DNA from: Oscillatoriales cyanobacterium
Lineage (GTDB): Bacteria; Cyanobacteriota; Cyanobacteriia; Cyanobacteriales; Microcoleaceae
Direction: 5' to 3'
NCBI GenBank assembly: GCA_004293365.1
Contig: RDYN01000016.1
Coordinates: forward strand, 41,927 to 105,926
Length of the DNA stretch: 64,000 bases
Part shown: positions 41,908 to 49,963 of the stretch, one piece after another
Layout of the letters: each line of letters opens with the position of its first letter
Numbering within the stretch: the stretch's first letter is position 1
The notes under the pieces: model-generated
What the model was told of the DNA's origin: nothing
The model's input: the letters and a program-made list of their open reading frames with translations, nothing else
Databases searched by the model: none
Made by a program: the position numbers and the translations under genes

Positions 41908-42690
41908 ATGCGTCGCCGAGCCCGTCCCGCAGATTCCCATGAAGACCTCAATATCTGGCCAGCTTTCACAGATTTGATGTCTAACGCCTTTATGATTATA
42001 AATTTATTCCTGTTACTAGCCTTAGTGAAATCCGTATTCTTAAAATCAACAGCAGAAAATACAAGCGACGAACTGGTTAATACTCAAAATAAAATTATCA
42101 TGCTCGAAAAAAAATATGAAGATTTGCTGGGCGAACAGCGGGGAAAAAATAATCAAATTACAGAATTACAAGGACAAATACAAAGCCTAAAATCGCCACC
42201 TTTAATTATTATAAAAGACTCCGATAATTTTCAAGATCGCCCTCTTAAATTCGATGCAGGACGAGCCGATTTACCAGAAGGTCTGCGTTTATTTATTGAC
42301 AATAAGGTAGTTAACCAACTTGAACTTTTTGCCAAGCAATATCCCGGATATGTTGTAGAAATAATCGGTCATACTGACGGTCAAGAAACAGTAGAGCCTG
42401 TTAGCAATTTAGATCAAACGTTAGAAAATGTAGCTAGTGGTAATGAATCTGTCAGTAACTTAAAAGCAGGTTCTAATGCAGATTTAGGATTAATGCGGGC
42501 CTTAGCAGTAGTCAAAAATCTCCAAGATTTGCAACAAAAAACTGGTCGGTTACAAGGTTTAAAATTCCGTGCTTATTCAGCAGCACAACTATTCCTAATT
42601 TCTGGAGAATACGCCGGAACCAATCGTAGTCCCGATCCAACTAGGAGACGGATAGAAATTCGTTTCACTCCCGCAGCAGTGGAAAAATAA
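41908..42690 (+). CDS. ZorB/MotB-like stator protein with OmpA peptidoglycan-binding domain
   Basis: A 260-residue protein. After a short basic N-terminus, NIWPAFTDLMSNAFMIINLF (15-34) forms the single transmembrane helix with Asp22, the position of the proton-carrying Asp of MotB and ZorB. A coiled coil follows (LVNTQNKIIMLEKKYEDLLG). The OmpA-like domain begins near residue 110: LKFDAGRADLPEG, YVVEIIGHTDGQE, ADLGLMRALAVVKNL and NRSPDPTRRRIEIRF, with the peptidoglycan-contact Asp and Arg in place. An acidic insert separates GHTDG from the next helix. It completes the cassette with the ZorA-like gene 64 bases upstream. Confidence 0.85.
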   Translation: MRRRARPADSHEDLNIWPAFTDLMSNAFMIINLFLLLALVKSVFLKSTAENTSDELVNTQNKIIMLEKKYEDLLGEQRGKNNQITELQGQIQSLKSPPLIIIKDSDNFQDRPLKFDAGRADLPEGLRLFIDNKVVNQLELFAKQYPGYVVEIIGHTDGQETVEPVSNLDQTLENVASGNESVSNLKAGSNADLGLMRALAVVKNLQDLQQKTGRLQGLKFRAYSAAQLFLISGEYAGTNRSPDPTRRRIEIRFTPAAVEK

Positions 42691-42715
42691 CAGTCCTGGA
42701 CGCACACACTCTATC

Positions 42716-42742
42716 TGTAGGGTGCGCAGTGCGCACCTTACT
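42716..42742. repeat. GTAGGGTGCGCA palindrome
   Basis: GTAGGGTGCGC-AG-TGCGCACCTTAC forms a compact hairpin between converging genes, where it may serve as a shared terminator. Similar palindromes occur at about 24380-24433 and 53369-53393. Confidence 0.75.
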
Positions 42743-42794
42743 CCACTAGCTAAGCTGAAATCTATCACTCAAAAACCACTTCGCTATACCAGAC

Positions 42795-44027
42795 TTACTT
42801 AGCTGGGCCCACAGCCTCGATCGCAGCCTCAAGGGCGATCGACACATGAGTCCAATGAGTCCCCCCTTGACAAAAAGCCACATAGGGTTCTCGCAGAGGC
42901 CCGTCTGCTGAAAATTCCGAGGTACTGCCATCAATAAAAGTACCACCAGCCATCACCAACTGACTCTCGTATCCCGGCATCGGCGCCGGCACGGGATCTA
43001 AATACGAACCCACCGGGGAATTTTGCTGCACAGCCCGACAGAAAGCAATTAACTTATCAGCAGAACCGAATTCGATCGCCTGAATCACATCCCTGCGCCT
43101 CGCCAAAGGAATCGGATTCACCCGATAGCCCAACTTATAAAAAACATAAGCCGTCAAATGATTGCCCTTCATCGCCTCGCCCACAAACCCAGGGGCCAGG
43201 AACAAACCCTGAAACAGCAAGCGGTTTAAATCAAAAGTTGCGCCCCCGCTGCTGCCGATTCCCGGTGCTGTCAAGCGACAAGTTGCCGCCTCTACCAGAT
43301 CTGCCCTCCCGGCCACGTAACCGCCCGCAGGGACGATCGTACCCCCCGGATTTTTGATCAAAGAACCAGCCATCATATCCGCACCCACAGCAGTAGGTTC
43401 GCAATCATCAACAAACTCTCCGTAACAATTATCAACAAAGCAAATTGTGTTAGGATTCTGATGTTTGACTATTGTGACGATTTTTTTAATCTCAGAAATA
43501 GACAGACTCGATCGCCAAGAATAACCGCAAGAGCGCTGGATCAAAACCAGGCGAGTTTTTGCTGAAATAGCACAGCTCAATGCCTGCCAATCCACACTTC
43601 CTTCGCGAGTTAGAGGCAACTCACGGTAAAGGATGCCGAAGTCAATGAGTGAACCTTGACCTTGCCCCCGCAAGCCGATCACTTCTTCTAAAGTATCGTA
43701 GGGAGAACCAGCCACTGCCAACATTTCGTCACCCGGACGCAGGATGCCAAAAAGAGCACAGGCGATCGCGTGAGTACCCGAAACAAACTGTACCCGCACC
43801 GCTGCCGCCTCGGCCCCTACCACTTCGGCAAATACCCCGTCCAAAGTCTCCCGCCCTAAATCATCGTGGCCGTAACCCGTAACCCCAGCAAAATGGTGGA
43901 CTCCAACCCGGTGGCTGCGAAAAGCTTTTAAGACTCGTTGAAGATTTTGCTTGACTGTCGCGTCAATACCAGAAAAAATCTGAAAGAGTGCCTGTTCTGC
44001 TTCCTGTAGCCGTGAAACGCTATTCAT
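42795..44027 (-). CDS. methionine gamma-lyase-family PLP enzyme (aluminium resistance protein family)
   Basis: A 410-residue pyridoxal-phosphate protein of the Cys/Met metabolism fold, of the subfamily named aluminium resistance protein or methionine gamma-lyase. Signs are GYGHDDLGRETLDGVFAEV, VSGTHAIACALFGILRPGDE, YDTLEEVIGLRGQGQGSL, CFVDNCYGEFVD with the PLP-contacting Asp, and the Lys site GSLIKNPGGTIVPAGGYVAG. The C-terminal GGTHWTHVSIALEAA is conserved. The reaction in cyanobacteria is not established. It is divergent from the desaturase gene desC starting at 44108. Confidence 0.9.
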   Translation of the reverse strand: MNSVSRLQEAEQALFQIFSGIDATVKQNLQRVLKAFRSHRVGVHHFAGVTGYGHDDLGRETLDGVFAEVVGAEAAAVRVQFVSGTHAIACALFGILRPGDEMLAVAGSPYDTLEEVIGLRGQGQGSLIDFGILYRELPLTREGSVDWQALSCAISAKTRLVLIQRSCGYSWRSSLSISEIKKIVTIVKHQNPNTICFVDNCYGEFVDDCEPTAVGADMMAGSLIKNPGGTIVPAGGYVAGRADLVEAATCRLTAPGIGSSGGATFDLNRLLFQGLFLAPGFVGEAMKGNHLTAYVFYKLGYRVNPIPLARRRDVIQAIEFGSADKLIAFCRAVQQNSPVGSYLDPVPAPMPGYESQLVMAGGTFIDGSTSEFSADGPLREPYVAFCQGGTHWTHVSIALEAAIEAVGPAK

Positions 44028-44107
44028 CTATACCTCGCTCACCACTTGCGTGCGCGCTGTTCATTATGGCGTAGATGCGGCCCCTAGTTTGTAAACATAA
44101 GATATTC

Positions 44108-44920
44108 ATGACGATTGCAACTTCCAAAAAAACTTCTCCTGATTGGCCTGTCATAGGCTTTATGGCCTTTCTGCACACCGGCGCTCTATTTGCTTTGCTG
44201 CCGGGTAATTTTAGCTGGTCTGCGGTCGGGCTAGCAGTATTCCTGCACTGGGTAACAGGTGGTTTAGGAATTACTCTCGGATTTCACCGTCTCGTTACGC
44301 ACCGCAGTTTTCAAACACCGAAATGGCTCGAATACTTCCTAGTGATTTGCGGCACCCTGTCCTGTGAAGGCGGCCCCATTGACTGGGTAGGAATGCACCG
44401 GTTACACCACATCCATTCCGACACCGAAACAGATCCCCACGATTCCAATCAAGGCTTCTGGTGGAGCCACATGGGCTGGATGCTCTCGGATCTGCCGATC
44501 CGAGTTGAAATCCCCCGCTTTACCAAAGACATCGGCGACGACCCAGTATACAAGTTTCTCCAAGCATATTTTATACCCATCCAAATTGTCTTCGGTGTGT
44601 TGCTTTATTTATTAGGCGGCTGGTCTTTCGTGGTTTGGGGCGTATTCATGCGGATCGTGGTGGTGTTCCACTGCACTTGGCTGGTTAACAGCGCTACCCA
44701 CAAATTTGGCTACCGCACCTACGAGTCCGGCGATGGTTCGACTAACTGCTGGTGGGTGGCTTTGCTCACCTACGGCGAAGGCTGGCACAACAACCACCAC
44801 GCTTTCCAATACTCCGCTCGTCACGGTCTCCAATGGTGGGAAATCGACTTGACCTGGATGACAATTCAACTGCTGCAATCGCTGGGTTTGGCAACCAAAG
44901 TGAAGTTAGCAGAAAAATAG
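44108..44920 (+). CDS. desC: acyl-lipid delta-9 fatty acid desaturase, copy 1
   Basis: DesC introduces the first double bond at carbon 9 of acyl chains in membrane lipids, using ferredoxin in thylakoid and plasma membranes. The three histidine boxes are HRLVTH, HRLHH (HRLHHIHSD) and HNNHH (GEGWHNNHHAFQ). Four hydrophobic segments surround them, as in the di-iron membrane desaturase family. ATG 44108 gives 270 residues, starting MTIATSKKTSPDW. A paralogue follows at 45418 with the same domain plan and clear similarity. The two may act on different sn positions, as known for DesC1 and DesC2. Confidence 0.93.
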   Translation: MTIATSKKTSPDWPVIGFMAFLHTGALFALLPGNFSWSAVGLAVFLHWVTGGLGITLGFHRLVTHRSFQTPKWLEYFLVICGTLSCEGGPIDWVGMHRLHHIHSDTETDPHDSNQGFWWSHMGWMLSDLPIRVEIPRFTKDIGDDPVYKFLQAYFIPIQIVFGVLLYLLGGWSFVVWGVFMRIVVVFHCTWLVNSATHKFGYRTYESGDGSTNCWWVALLTYGEGWHNNHHAFQYSARHGLQWWEIDLTWMTIQLLQSLGLATKVKLAEK

Positions 44921-45417
44921 GGCGATCGGCAATTAGTCATTGGTTGTCGGTCATCTGTTCTGGACTACTGGCTCGTGACCCGCCCAAAAACGGGTACACC
45001 GCCGACGCTCCTGAGTGGATATCTGAAGGTTTTAGAGGCTAGTTCAAACTCCCAGATTCATCTGCGCGAGTAAATCTAAAATCTAAAATCTAAAATCTAA
45101 AATCGACTGACCAATGTCTAATCCTGTTGCATGCGATCGGTAAAGGTTGGGTTGAACTGAGATTGAATCATCTTGTGCGATCGACCCAACCAACACCATA
45201 ACCAGTTATAATAGATTTGGGAACAAAAATTTTTGTTTGGCAGCCAAAAGTTTTATTTTCAAAATTAAACCGTAAATCTTTTTCAATCCTCATCCAAAAT
45301 CTATAATTCATTCATTTTTGATTCGTTTGAGCAAGCGTGCAGCAAAAAAGTTCACTGCTCAATCCAAACTATTATGCGTGAAGCCAGGTTAGCATCTCAT
45401 CAGAAATCAACAAAAGA
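44921..45417. other. intergenic region between the desaturases
   Basis: About 500 bases. The first 190 contain a composite dispersed repeat (44985-45113). The remaining 300 bases (45114-45417) are AT-rich and lead to desC copy 2. They probably contain its promoter and a leader. No gene seen. Confidence 0.5.
44985..45113. repeat. composite AATCTAA-type dispersed repeat
   Basis: CCCAAAAACGG, CCGACGCTCC, TTTTAGAGGCTAGTT, CCCAGATTCATCTG and AGTAAATCTAA are followed by AATCTAA heptads and CGACTGAC, in the same order as at 22351-22478. Confidence 0.8.
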
Positions 45418-46245
45418 ATGACAATAGCAACGCAAGAAAAACTCCAATACAATTGGAAGCACGTTATTAGTTTAGCAGGACTTCATATCGGCGCTTTGTT
45501 CGCACTGCTACCGAGTAACTTCAATTGGACAGCAGTTGGTTTAACAGTATTCATGCACTGGATAACCGGCGGTTTGGGAATAACTCTCGGATGGCACCGG
45601 ATGCTCACCCACCGCAGTTTTCAGACACCAAAATTCGTAGAATACTTTCTAGCATTTTGCGGAGCCCTTGCCTGTCAAGGAGGAATAATTGATTGGGTTG
45701 GGCTGCACCGTTTGCACCACACCCACTCTGACCAAAATGCGATCGACCCTCACAATGCCCAGAATGGTTTTTGGTGGAGTCACCTAGGCTGGATGCTGTA
45801 TAAAGGCCCCGCTCACGCTGAAATTCCCCGCTGCACAAAAGACATTTCGAGCGATCGATTTTACCAATTTTTGCAAAAATATTTTCTCCCGATGCAAATC
45901 GTCTTTGGCGTGTTGCTGTACTTCGTAGCAGGCTGGTCATTTGTAGTTTGGGTAATTTTTGCCCGCTTAGTTTTGGTATATCACTGCACGTGGTTTGTCA
46001 ACAGCGCCACTCACAAATTTGGCTACCGCACCTACGAAACCGAAGATAGTTCTACTAACTGTTGGTGGGTTGCAGTTTTGACTTACGGCGAAGGCTGGCA
46101 CAACAACCACCACGCTTATCAATACTCTGCCCGTCACGGTATGAAATGGTGGGAAATTGATTTCACTTGGATGACAATTCAAGCCTTGGAAGCAGTAGGT
46201 TTGGCCAGTAAGGTGAAATTACCACCTTCCCGAGCGGAAATTTAA
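45418..46245 (+). CDS. desC: acyl-lipid delta-9 fatty acid desaturase, copy 2
   Basis: The second DesC paralogue, 275 residues, has the histidine boxes HRMLTH, HRLHH (HRLHHTHSD) and HNNHH (GEGWHNNHHAYQ). The N-terminus MTIATQEKLQYNWKHV differs from copy 1, whereas the core (THKFGYRTYE, STNCWWVA) is nearly the same. It is more AT-rich than copy 1 at third positions. Separate long leaders suggest the two copies are independently regulated, for example by temperature. Confidence 0.92.
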   Translation: MTIATQEKLQYNWKHVISLAGLHIGALFALLPSNFNWTAVGLTVFMHWITGGLGITLGWHRMLTHRSFQTPKFVEYFLAFCGALACQGGIIDWVGLHRLHHTHSDQNAIDPHNAQNGFWWSHLGWMLYKGPAHAEIPRCTKDISSDRFYQFLQKYFLPMQIVFGVLLYFVAGWSFVVWVIFARLVLVYHCTWFVNSATHKFGYRTYETEDSSTNCWWVAVLTYGEGWHNNHHAYQYSARHGMKWWEIDFTWMTIQALEAVGLASKVKLPPSRAEI

Positions 46246-46658
46246 TGAGCTTTTGTAGGGTGCGTCAGGTGTGAATGTGACTCGGGCAGATTAATAATTT
46301 TCCTCCTGACGCACCTTACAATGAGTTAGCGCCGCCCTTGGTAATGTTATTGTTTGCGATCGTCATATCATCTTCAGTAGATTCACTACAATAAGTAAAG
46401 TTAGGTTCGTAGTGCGGACTTCAGTCCGCTCACTTGTTGCGGACTGAAGTCCGCACTACGAACCAACTGTTTTTGTTATCGTAATATAAGGGACATGATA
46501 TCAATCGGCGGGCGTTCTCAACCCTTAAAAATTATAGGGAAACCGCAGATTAATGCGGGTTAACCCAGATATTTTCTCGATGCTATCAGGTGCGTCGCTG
46601 TGAAATTGTCTATATTGAGTTAGAAATTTTCTGTGGCGACGCACCCTACAACTAATGA
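46246..46658. repeat. three palindromic repeats between desC and potC
   Basis: GTAGGGTGCGTCAGG (46255) is inverted against CCTGACGCACCTTAC near 46305-46319. GGTTCGTAGTGCGGACTTC (46405) is inverted against GAAGTCCGCACTACGAACC (ending 46465). GGTGCGTCGC (46590) is inverted against GCGACGCACCCTACA (46636-46650). No gene is seen in this 410-base gap between converging genes. Confidence 0.8.
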
Positions 46659-47504
46659 CTAATGAGCCCGTTTTTGATCGCCCCTACCGCGCAAATATTC
46701 CGCTAAAAACGCCAATCCTCCCGAACCTACTATCAACAGCACGCTCAAAGCATTAATATCAGGTTTCACCCCAGTCCGAATCCGGCTAAAAATCTCCATC
46801 GGCAGAGTTGTAGTCCCGCTACCTGCGGTAAAACTCGCAATCAAAAAATCGTCCATGCTGAGGACAAAAGATAGCAGACAACCAGAAACAATTCCAGGTA
46901 TTAATTGAGGTAGCAAAACCTGAACAAAAGCTTCGACAGGCGTTGCACCCAAATCCAAGGCAGCTTCTTCTAAATAAGGGTTTAAATCTGCCAATCTCGT
47001 AGAAACAGCGAGAGCGATGTAAGCCAGACAAAACACAACGTGAGCTGCAACAATTGTCCACAAACTCAGAGGAATAGCCAGCGCTGCTAAAAATACCAGA
47101 GTTGCCACCGCGCTGGCAATATCTGGAATAATAATCGGCAAGTAGGAAACTCCCTGATATAAACTTTTGCCGGGAAAGCGGTAGCGGGCTAAACCAACGG
47201 CCATTAAAGTGCCGAGTACCGCCGAGATGGCAACTGCACAAACAGCGACTGTTAAACTGTTTCTCAGCGCGATTAAAATCCGCGTATCGCTAAATAATTT
47301 AACGTACCAATCTAAAGTAAATCCTTCCCACCCGGCGCTGAAACGGGATTTGTTAAAGCTGTAAAATGTGAGTACCAGGATGGGCAGGTACATATAAAAA
47401 AACATCGAAACGGTAAATATGGCCTGCCAAGAAATCTTAAATTTAGGCTTTAAGTACATATCTGGTTGTATTTCCTCCTGTGGATGGTCGGCGGTATTTT
47501 CCAT
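46659..47504 (-). CDS. potC: spermidine/putrescine ABC transporter permease
   Basis: PotC is one of two inner-membrane permeases of the polyamine importer. The 281-residue protein has six hydrophobic segments and the EAA loop EEAALDLGATPVEAFVQVLL (with LIPGI after it), which contacts the ATPase. SFNKSRFSAGWEGFTLDWYV and SMDDFLIASFTAGSGTTTLP are characteristic of PotC. It is the last gene of the leftward potA-potD-potD-potB-potC cluster. It is separated from potB by about 170 bases of heptanucleotide repeats. Confidence 0.92.
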   Translation of the reverse strand: MENTADHPQEEIQPDMYLKPKFKISWQAIFTVSMFFYMYLPILVLTFYSFNKSRFSAGWEGFTLDWYVKLFSDTRILIALRNSLTVAVCAVAISAVLGTLMAVGLARYRFPGKSLYQGVSYLPIIIPDIASAVATLVFLAALAIPLSLWTIVAAHVVFCLAYIALAVSTRLADLNPYLEEAALDLGATPVEAFVQVLLPQLIPGIVSGCLLSFVLSMDDFLIASFTAGSGTTTLPMEIFSRIRTGVKPDINALSVLLIVGSGGLAFLAEYLRGRGDQKRAH

Positions 47505-47514
47505 ATCTCGTTAA

Positions 47515-47672
47515 TCGGGAATTGGTAATTGGTAATTGGTAATCGGGGAATTGCTAATTGGTAATCGGGGAATTGGGGAATTGGTAATTAGGAAAATTAT
47601 AATTATTTTTTCCCTCTTCCTTCTTTCTTCTTCCCTCTTCCTTCTTCCCTCTTCCTTCTTCCTTCTTCCTTC
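47515..47672. repeat. heptanucleotide repeats between potB and potC
   Basis: AATTGGT/AATCGGG-type units (47518-47590) are followed by a CTTCCTT/CTTCCCT array (47610-47672). The tract begins right at the potB stop. Confidence 0.9.
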
Positions 47673-47675
47673 TTC

Positions 47676-48584
47676 TTAAACTGCATTACGATCGCCATAT
47701 TTGAGTAAAAGTGCAATTCCGATACTCACTGCAAAAATTAATACCATACTCAGAGCCGATCCCAGCCCCCAATTTTGAGTCGCTCCCAAAAACTGATTGT
47801 AAATTAAACGAGCCGCCGTCATGCTGGAAGCTCCACCGAGCAACTCGGGATCGACAAAATCGCCCAAACAGCTAATAAATACTAGCAAAGAACCAGCGGC
47901 AATCCCCGGCATTGTCTGCGGTACTGTCACTTTCCAGAAAGTTTCTACCGGATTGGCGCCCAAATCCTGAGATGCTTCTAGCAATCTGCGATCGAGCTTT
48001 TCCAAGGAAGCGTAGAGAATTGTCACGATATAGGGCAAATAGCTGTAAGCCATGCCGATTAGAACAGCCGAACTTTGATTTAACAATTCTAGAGGAGGTA
48101 TGCCCAAAAGTCCCAGGAGCGAGTTGAGAACGCCCGTAGGACGCAGAATTGTAATCCAAGCATAGGATCGCAACAGCGAAGAAGTCCACAGCGGCAACAC
48201 AAAGCCCAATAACGTTAAATTCCGCCACTTGGGCGAGACATTGAGCGCGATCCAGTAAGCGACGGGAAATCCCAGCAGCAAACACAGAATAGTCGTTCCC
48301 GTGGCGAAAAAGAGCGATCGACCCATCACCTGCAAATTCAGCGGCTCAAACACTCGCAGGTAGTTAGCGATTCCCGAAGGATTCACCAAATCTCCCGGCT
48401 TAATATTCGGCACCAAACTAAGCTGAAAAATCACCAGAGTTGGTATTACTAATAATAAAACCAGGAACAAGCCTGAAGGGCCGAGCAATGCCAGCGGGCC
48501 AGCCCACTTTGACCACGGGGGGACGCTTTCAGCCTTCAAAGAATTGGGAGGAATGGGAGGGGGAGTTTTAGTTGAAACAGCCAT
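47676..48584 (-). CDS. potB: spermidine/putrescine ABC transporter permease
   Basis: PotB is the partner permease of PotC. Its 302 residues have a Pro-rich cytoplasmic N-terminus and six transmembrane segments. The EAA loop is LLEASQDLGANPVETFWKVTVPQ followed by TMPGI. LGFVLPLWTSSLLRSYAWIT and CLGDFVDPELLGGASS are typical of the PotB/PotH branch. The ATG at 48584 is followed by MAVSTKTPPP. It lies between potD copy 1 and potC on the same strand. Confidence 0.92.
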   Translation of the reverse strand: MAVSTKTPPPIPPNSLKAESVPPWSKWAGPLALLGPSGLFLVLLLVIPTLVIFQLSLVPNIKPGDLVNPSGIANYLRVFEPLNLQVMGRSLFFATGTTILCLLLGFPVAYWIALNVSPKWRNLTLLGFVLPLWTSSLLRSYAWITILRPTGVLNSLLGLLGIPPLELLNQSSAVLIGMAYSYLPYIVTILYASLEKLDRRLLEASQDLGANPVETFWKVTVPQTMPGIAAGSLLVFISCLGDFVDPELLGGASSMTAARLIYNQFLGATQNWGLGSALSMVLIFAVSIGIALLLKYGDRNAV

Positions 48585-48606
48585 AAATAATTGTTTTTAG
48601 TTGTGA

Positions 48607-48757
48607 TTTTTGATTTCTCGGAGCGGGTTTACCAACCATAATCGCCTCAATTAAACAATCTCATAAACCCGCCCCTTTTGATTGTTTATTTTTGATTTCT
48701 CGGGGCGGGTTCACCAACCATAATCGCCTCAATTAAACAATCTCATAAACCCGCCCC
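48607..48757. repeat. direct repeat of ~70 bases upstream of potB
   Basis: Two near-identical copies (48607-48674 and 48686-48755) begin TTTTTGATTTCTCGG and contain CGGG(T)TT-ACCAACCATAATCGCC and AACAATCTCATAAACCCGCCC. In each, GGGCGGGTT-type and AACCCGCCCC-type ends can pair. They fill the potD-potB gap. Confidence 0.85.
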
Positions 48758-48807
48758 CACCCCACGGTAAATCGAAATGTACATGAAATTTATGGCAATA
48801 AATAAGA

Positions 48808-49869
48808 TTAACCGCTGGTTAATTTAGTCCAATAGCGATCGTACACTTCCATAAATTTCCCTACGGGAGCCACACCTTCGCAATTTTTCAAAACAGCTTC
48901 CGAAGGGAAAAGAAGCTCGTTTTCTCGGACTTCGGGCGTCAGCAAACTATAAGCATCTTCCGAAGGAGTTGAAAAACTGAGCCGCTCTACCAAAGAAGCA
49001 GCGACATCTGCTTGCAGCATAAAGTTCATCCATTTATAAGCTGCTTCGGGATTGGGAGCACCTTTGGGAATTACTAAAGTGTCAGTCCACAGAGAAGAAC
49101 CGCTTGAGGGCACGACATACTTCAATTTCTCGTTATCTGAAATGACTTCATTGGCATCAGAAGAATAACACATGGCTACCTTCAAATCCCCTGTCAGCAT
49201 TTGCGGCCGCCAAGCATCTGTGGTAAAAGATGCGATCGCAGGTTTGAGTTCCACCAACTTTTCGTAAGCTTTTTTAACTTGCTCTGGGTTAGTAGAATTC
49301 AGAGAATAGCCCAGCATCCGCAACGCAGCGCCCATGACTTCTCGAACATCGCTTGCTAGCGTCATTCGCCTTGCTAACTCTTTTTTGTGTTCCCACAAAT
49401 AACTCCAATCTTCTGGAGCTTCTTTGAGTTGTTCGCTGTTGTAAATCAAGCCTGTGGTTCCCCAGCTCAAAGGCACGCTGTAGCGGTTTCCCGGGTCGTA
49501 TACAGGGTTTTGAAACTGTTTTTTTAGCCGATCGAGTCCGCCCAAAATTGAGTGGTCTAATGGAGTCAACAGCCCCAGTTCCGTCATCTGAACCACCATG
49601 TAGTCAGACGGGTAAATGATGCTGTAGGCGCGGCCGCCACCGGCTTGAACTCTAGCCAGCATCTCTTCGTTGGAGCTAAACACGTCGGCGACTACGCGAA
49701 TGCCGGTTTTTTCAGCAAAGCGATCGAGCAAAGCTTTATCGGTATAGCCTGCCCAAGTATAGATGAAAAGTTGGTCGGCAGCACCTTTGACGGGAGGGGC
49801 AGATTGTACGTCTGCAAGCCGCCAGCCGCAACTGGAAAGGGCTAACCCGGGTAGATTTGTCGGAGGCAC
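48808..49869 (-). CDS. potD: polyamine-binding lipoprotein, copy 1
   Basis: PotD is the substrate-binding protein that captures spermidine or putrescine outside the membrane and delivers it to PotBC. Motifs are IYTWAGYTDKALLDRFAEKT, SIIYPSDYMVVQM, DHSILGGLDRLKKQF, NRYSVPLSWGTTGLIYN and AYKWMNFMLQADVAA. The N-terminus is odd. From GTG 49869 only MPPTNLPGLALSSCGWRLAD is available, with a lipobox-like LSSC but almost no hydrophobic core, so export may fail or the start may be wrong. The first 171 bases are almost identical to copy 2 although the rest has diverged. Confidence 0.85.
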   Translation of the reverse strand: MPPTNLPGLALSSCGWRLADVQSAPPVKGAADQLFIYTWAGYTDKALLDRFAEKTGIRVVADVFSSNEEMLARVQAGGGRAYSIIYPSDYMVVQMTELGLLTPLDHSILGGLDRLKKQFQNPVYDPGNRYSVPLSWGTTGLIYNSEQLKEAPEDWSYLWEHKKELARRMTLASDVREVMGAALRMLGYSLNSTNPEQVKKAYEKLVELKPAIASFTTDAWRPQMLTGDLKVAMCYSSDANEVISDNEKLKYVVPSSGSSLWTDTLVIPKGAPNPEAAYKWMNFMLQADVAASLVERLSFSTPSEDAYSLLTPEVRENELLFPSEAVLKNCEGVAPVGKFMEVYDRYWTKLTSG

Positions 49870-49963
49870 AGTTCTAATTGGGATTTTAGATTTGGGATTT
49901 AGGAATTAGCTGATTTTAGATGTTCGAGCAAACGCAGATAAACGCAGATTAATACTGATGCTA

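Noticed and set aside
35711..42690. Interpretation as a flagellar MotAB or TolQR locus
   Set aside because: No flagellar, Tol or Ton partner genes are present, cyanobacteria lack flagella, and the long coiled-coil tail of the channel protein fits ZorA better.
44108..46245. The desaturase pair as delta-12 (DesA) or delta-15 (DesB) enzymes
   Set aside because: The histidine boxes HRxxTH, HRLHH and HNNHH and the 270-residue length are of the DesC delta-9 type.
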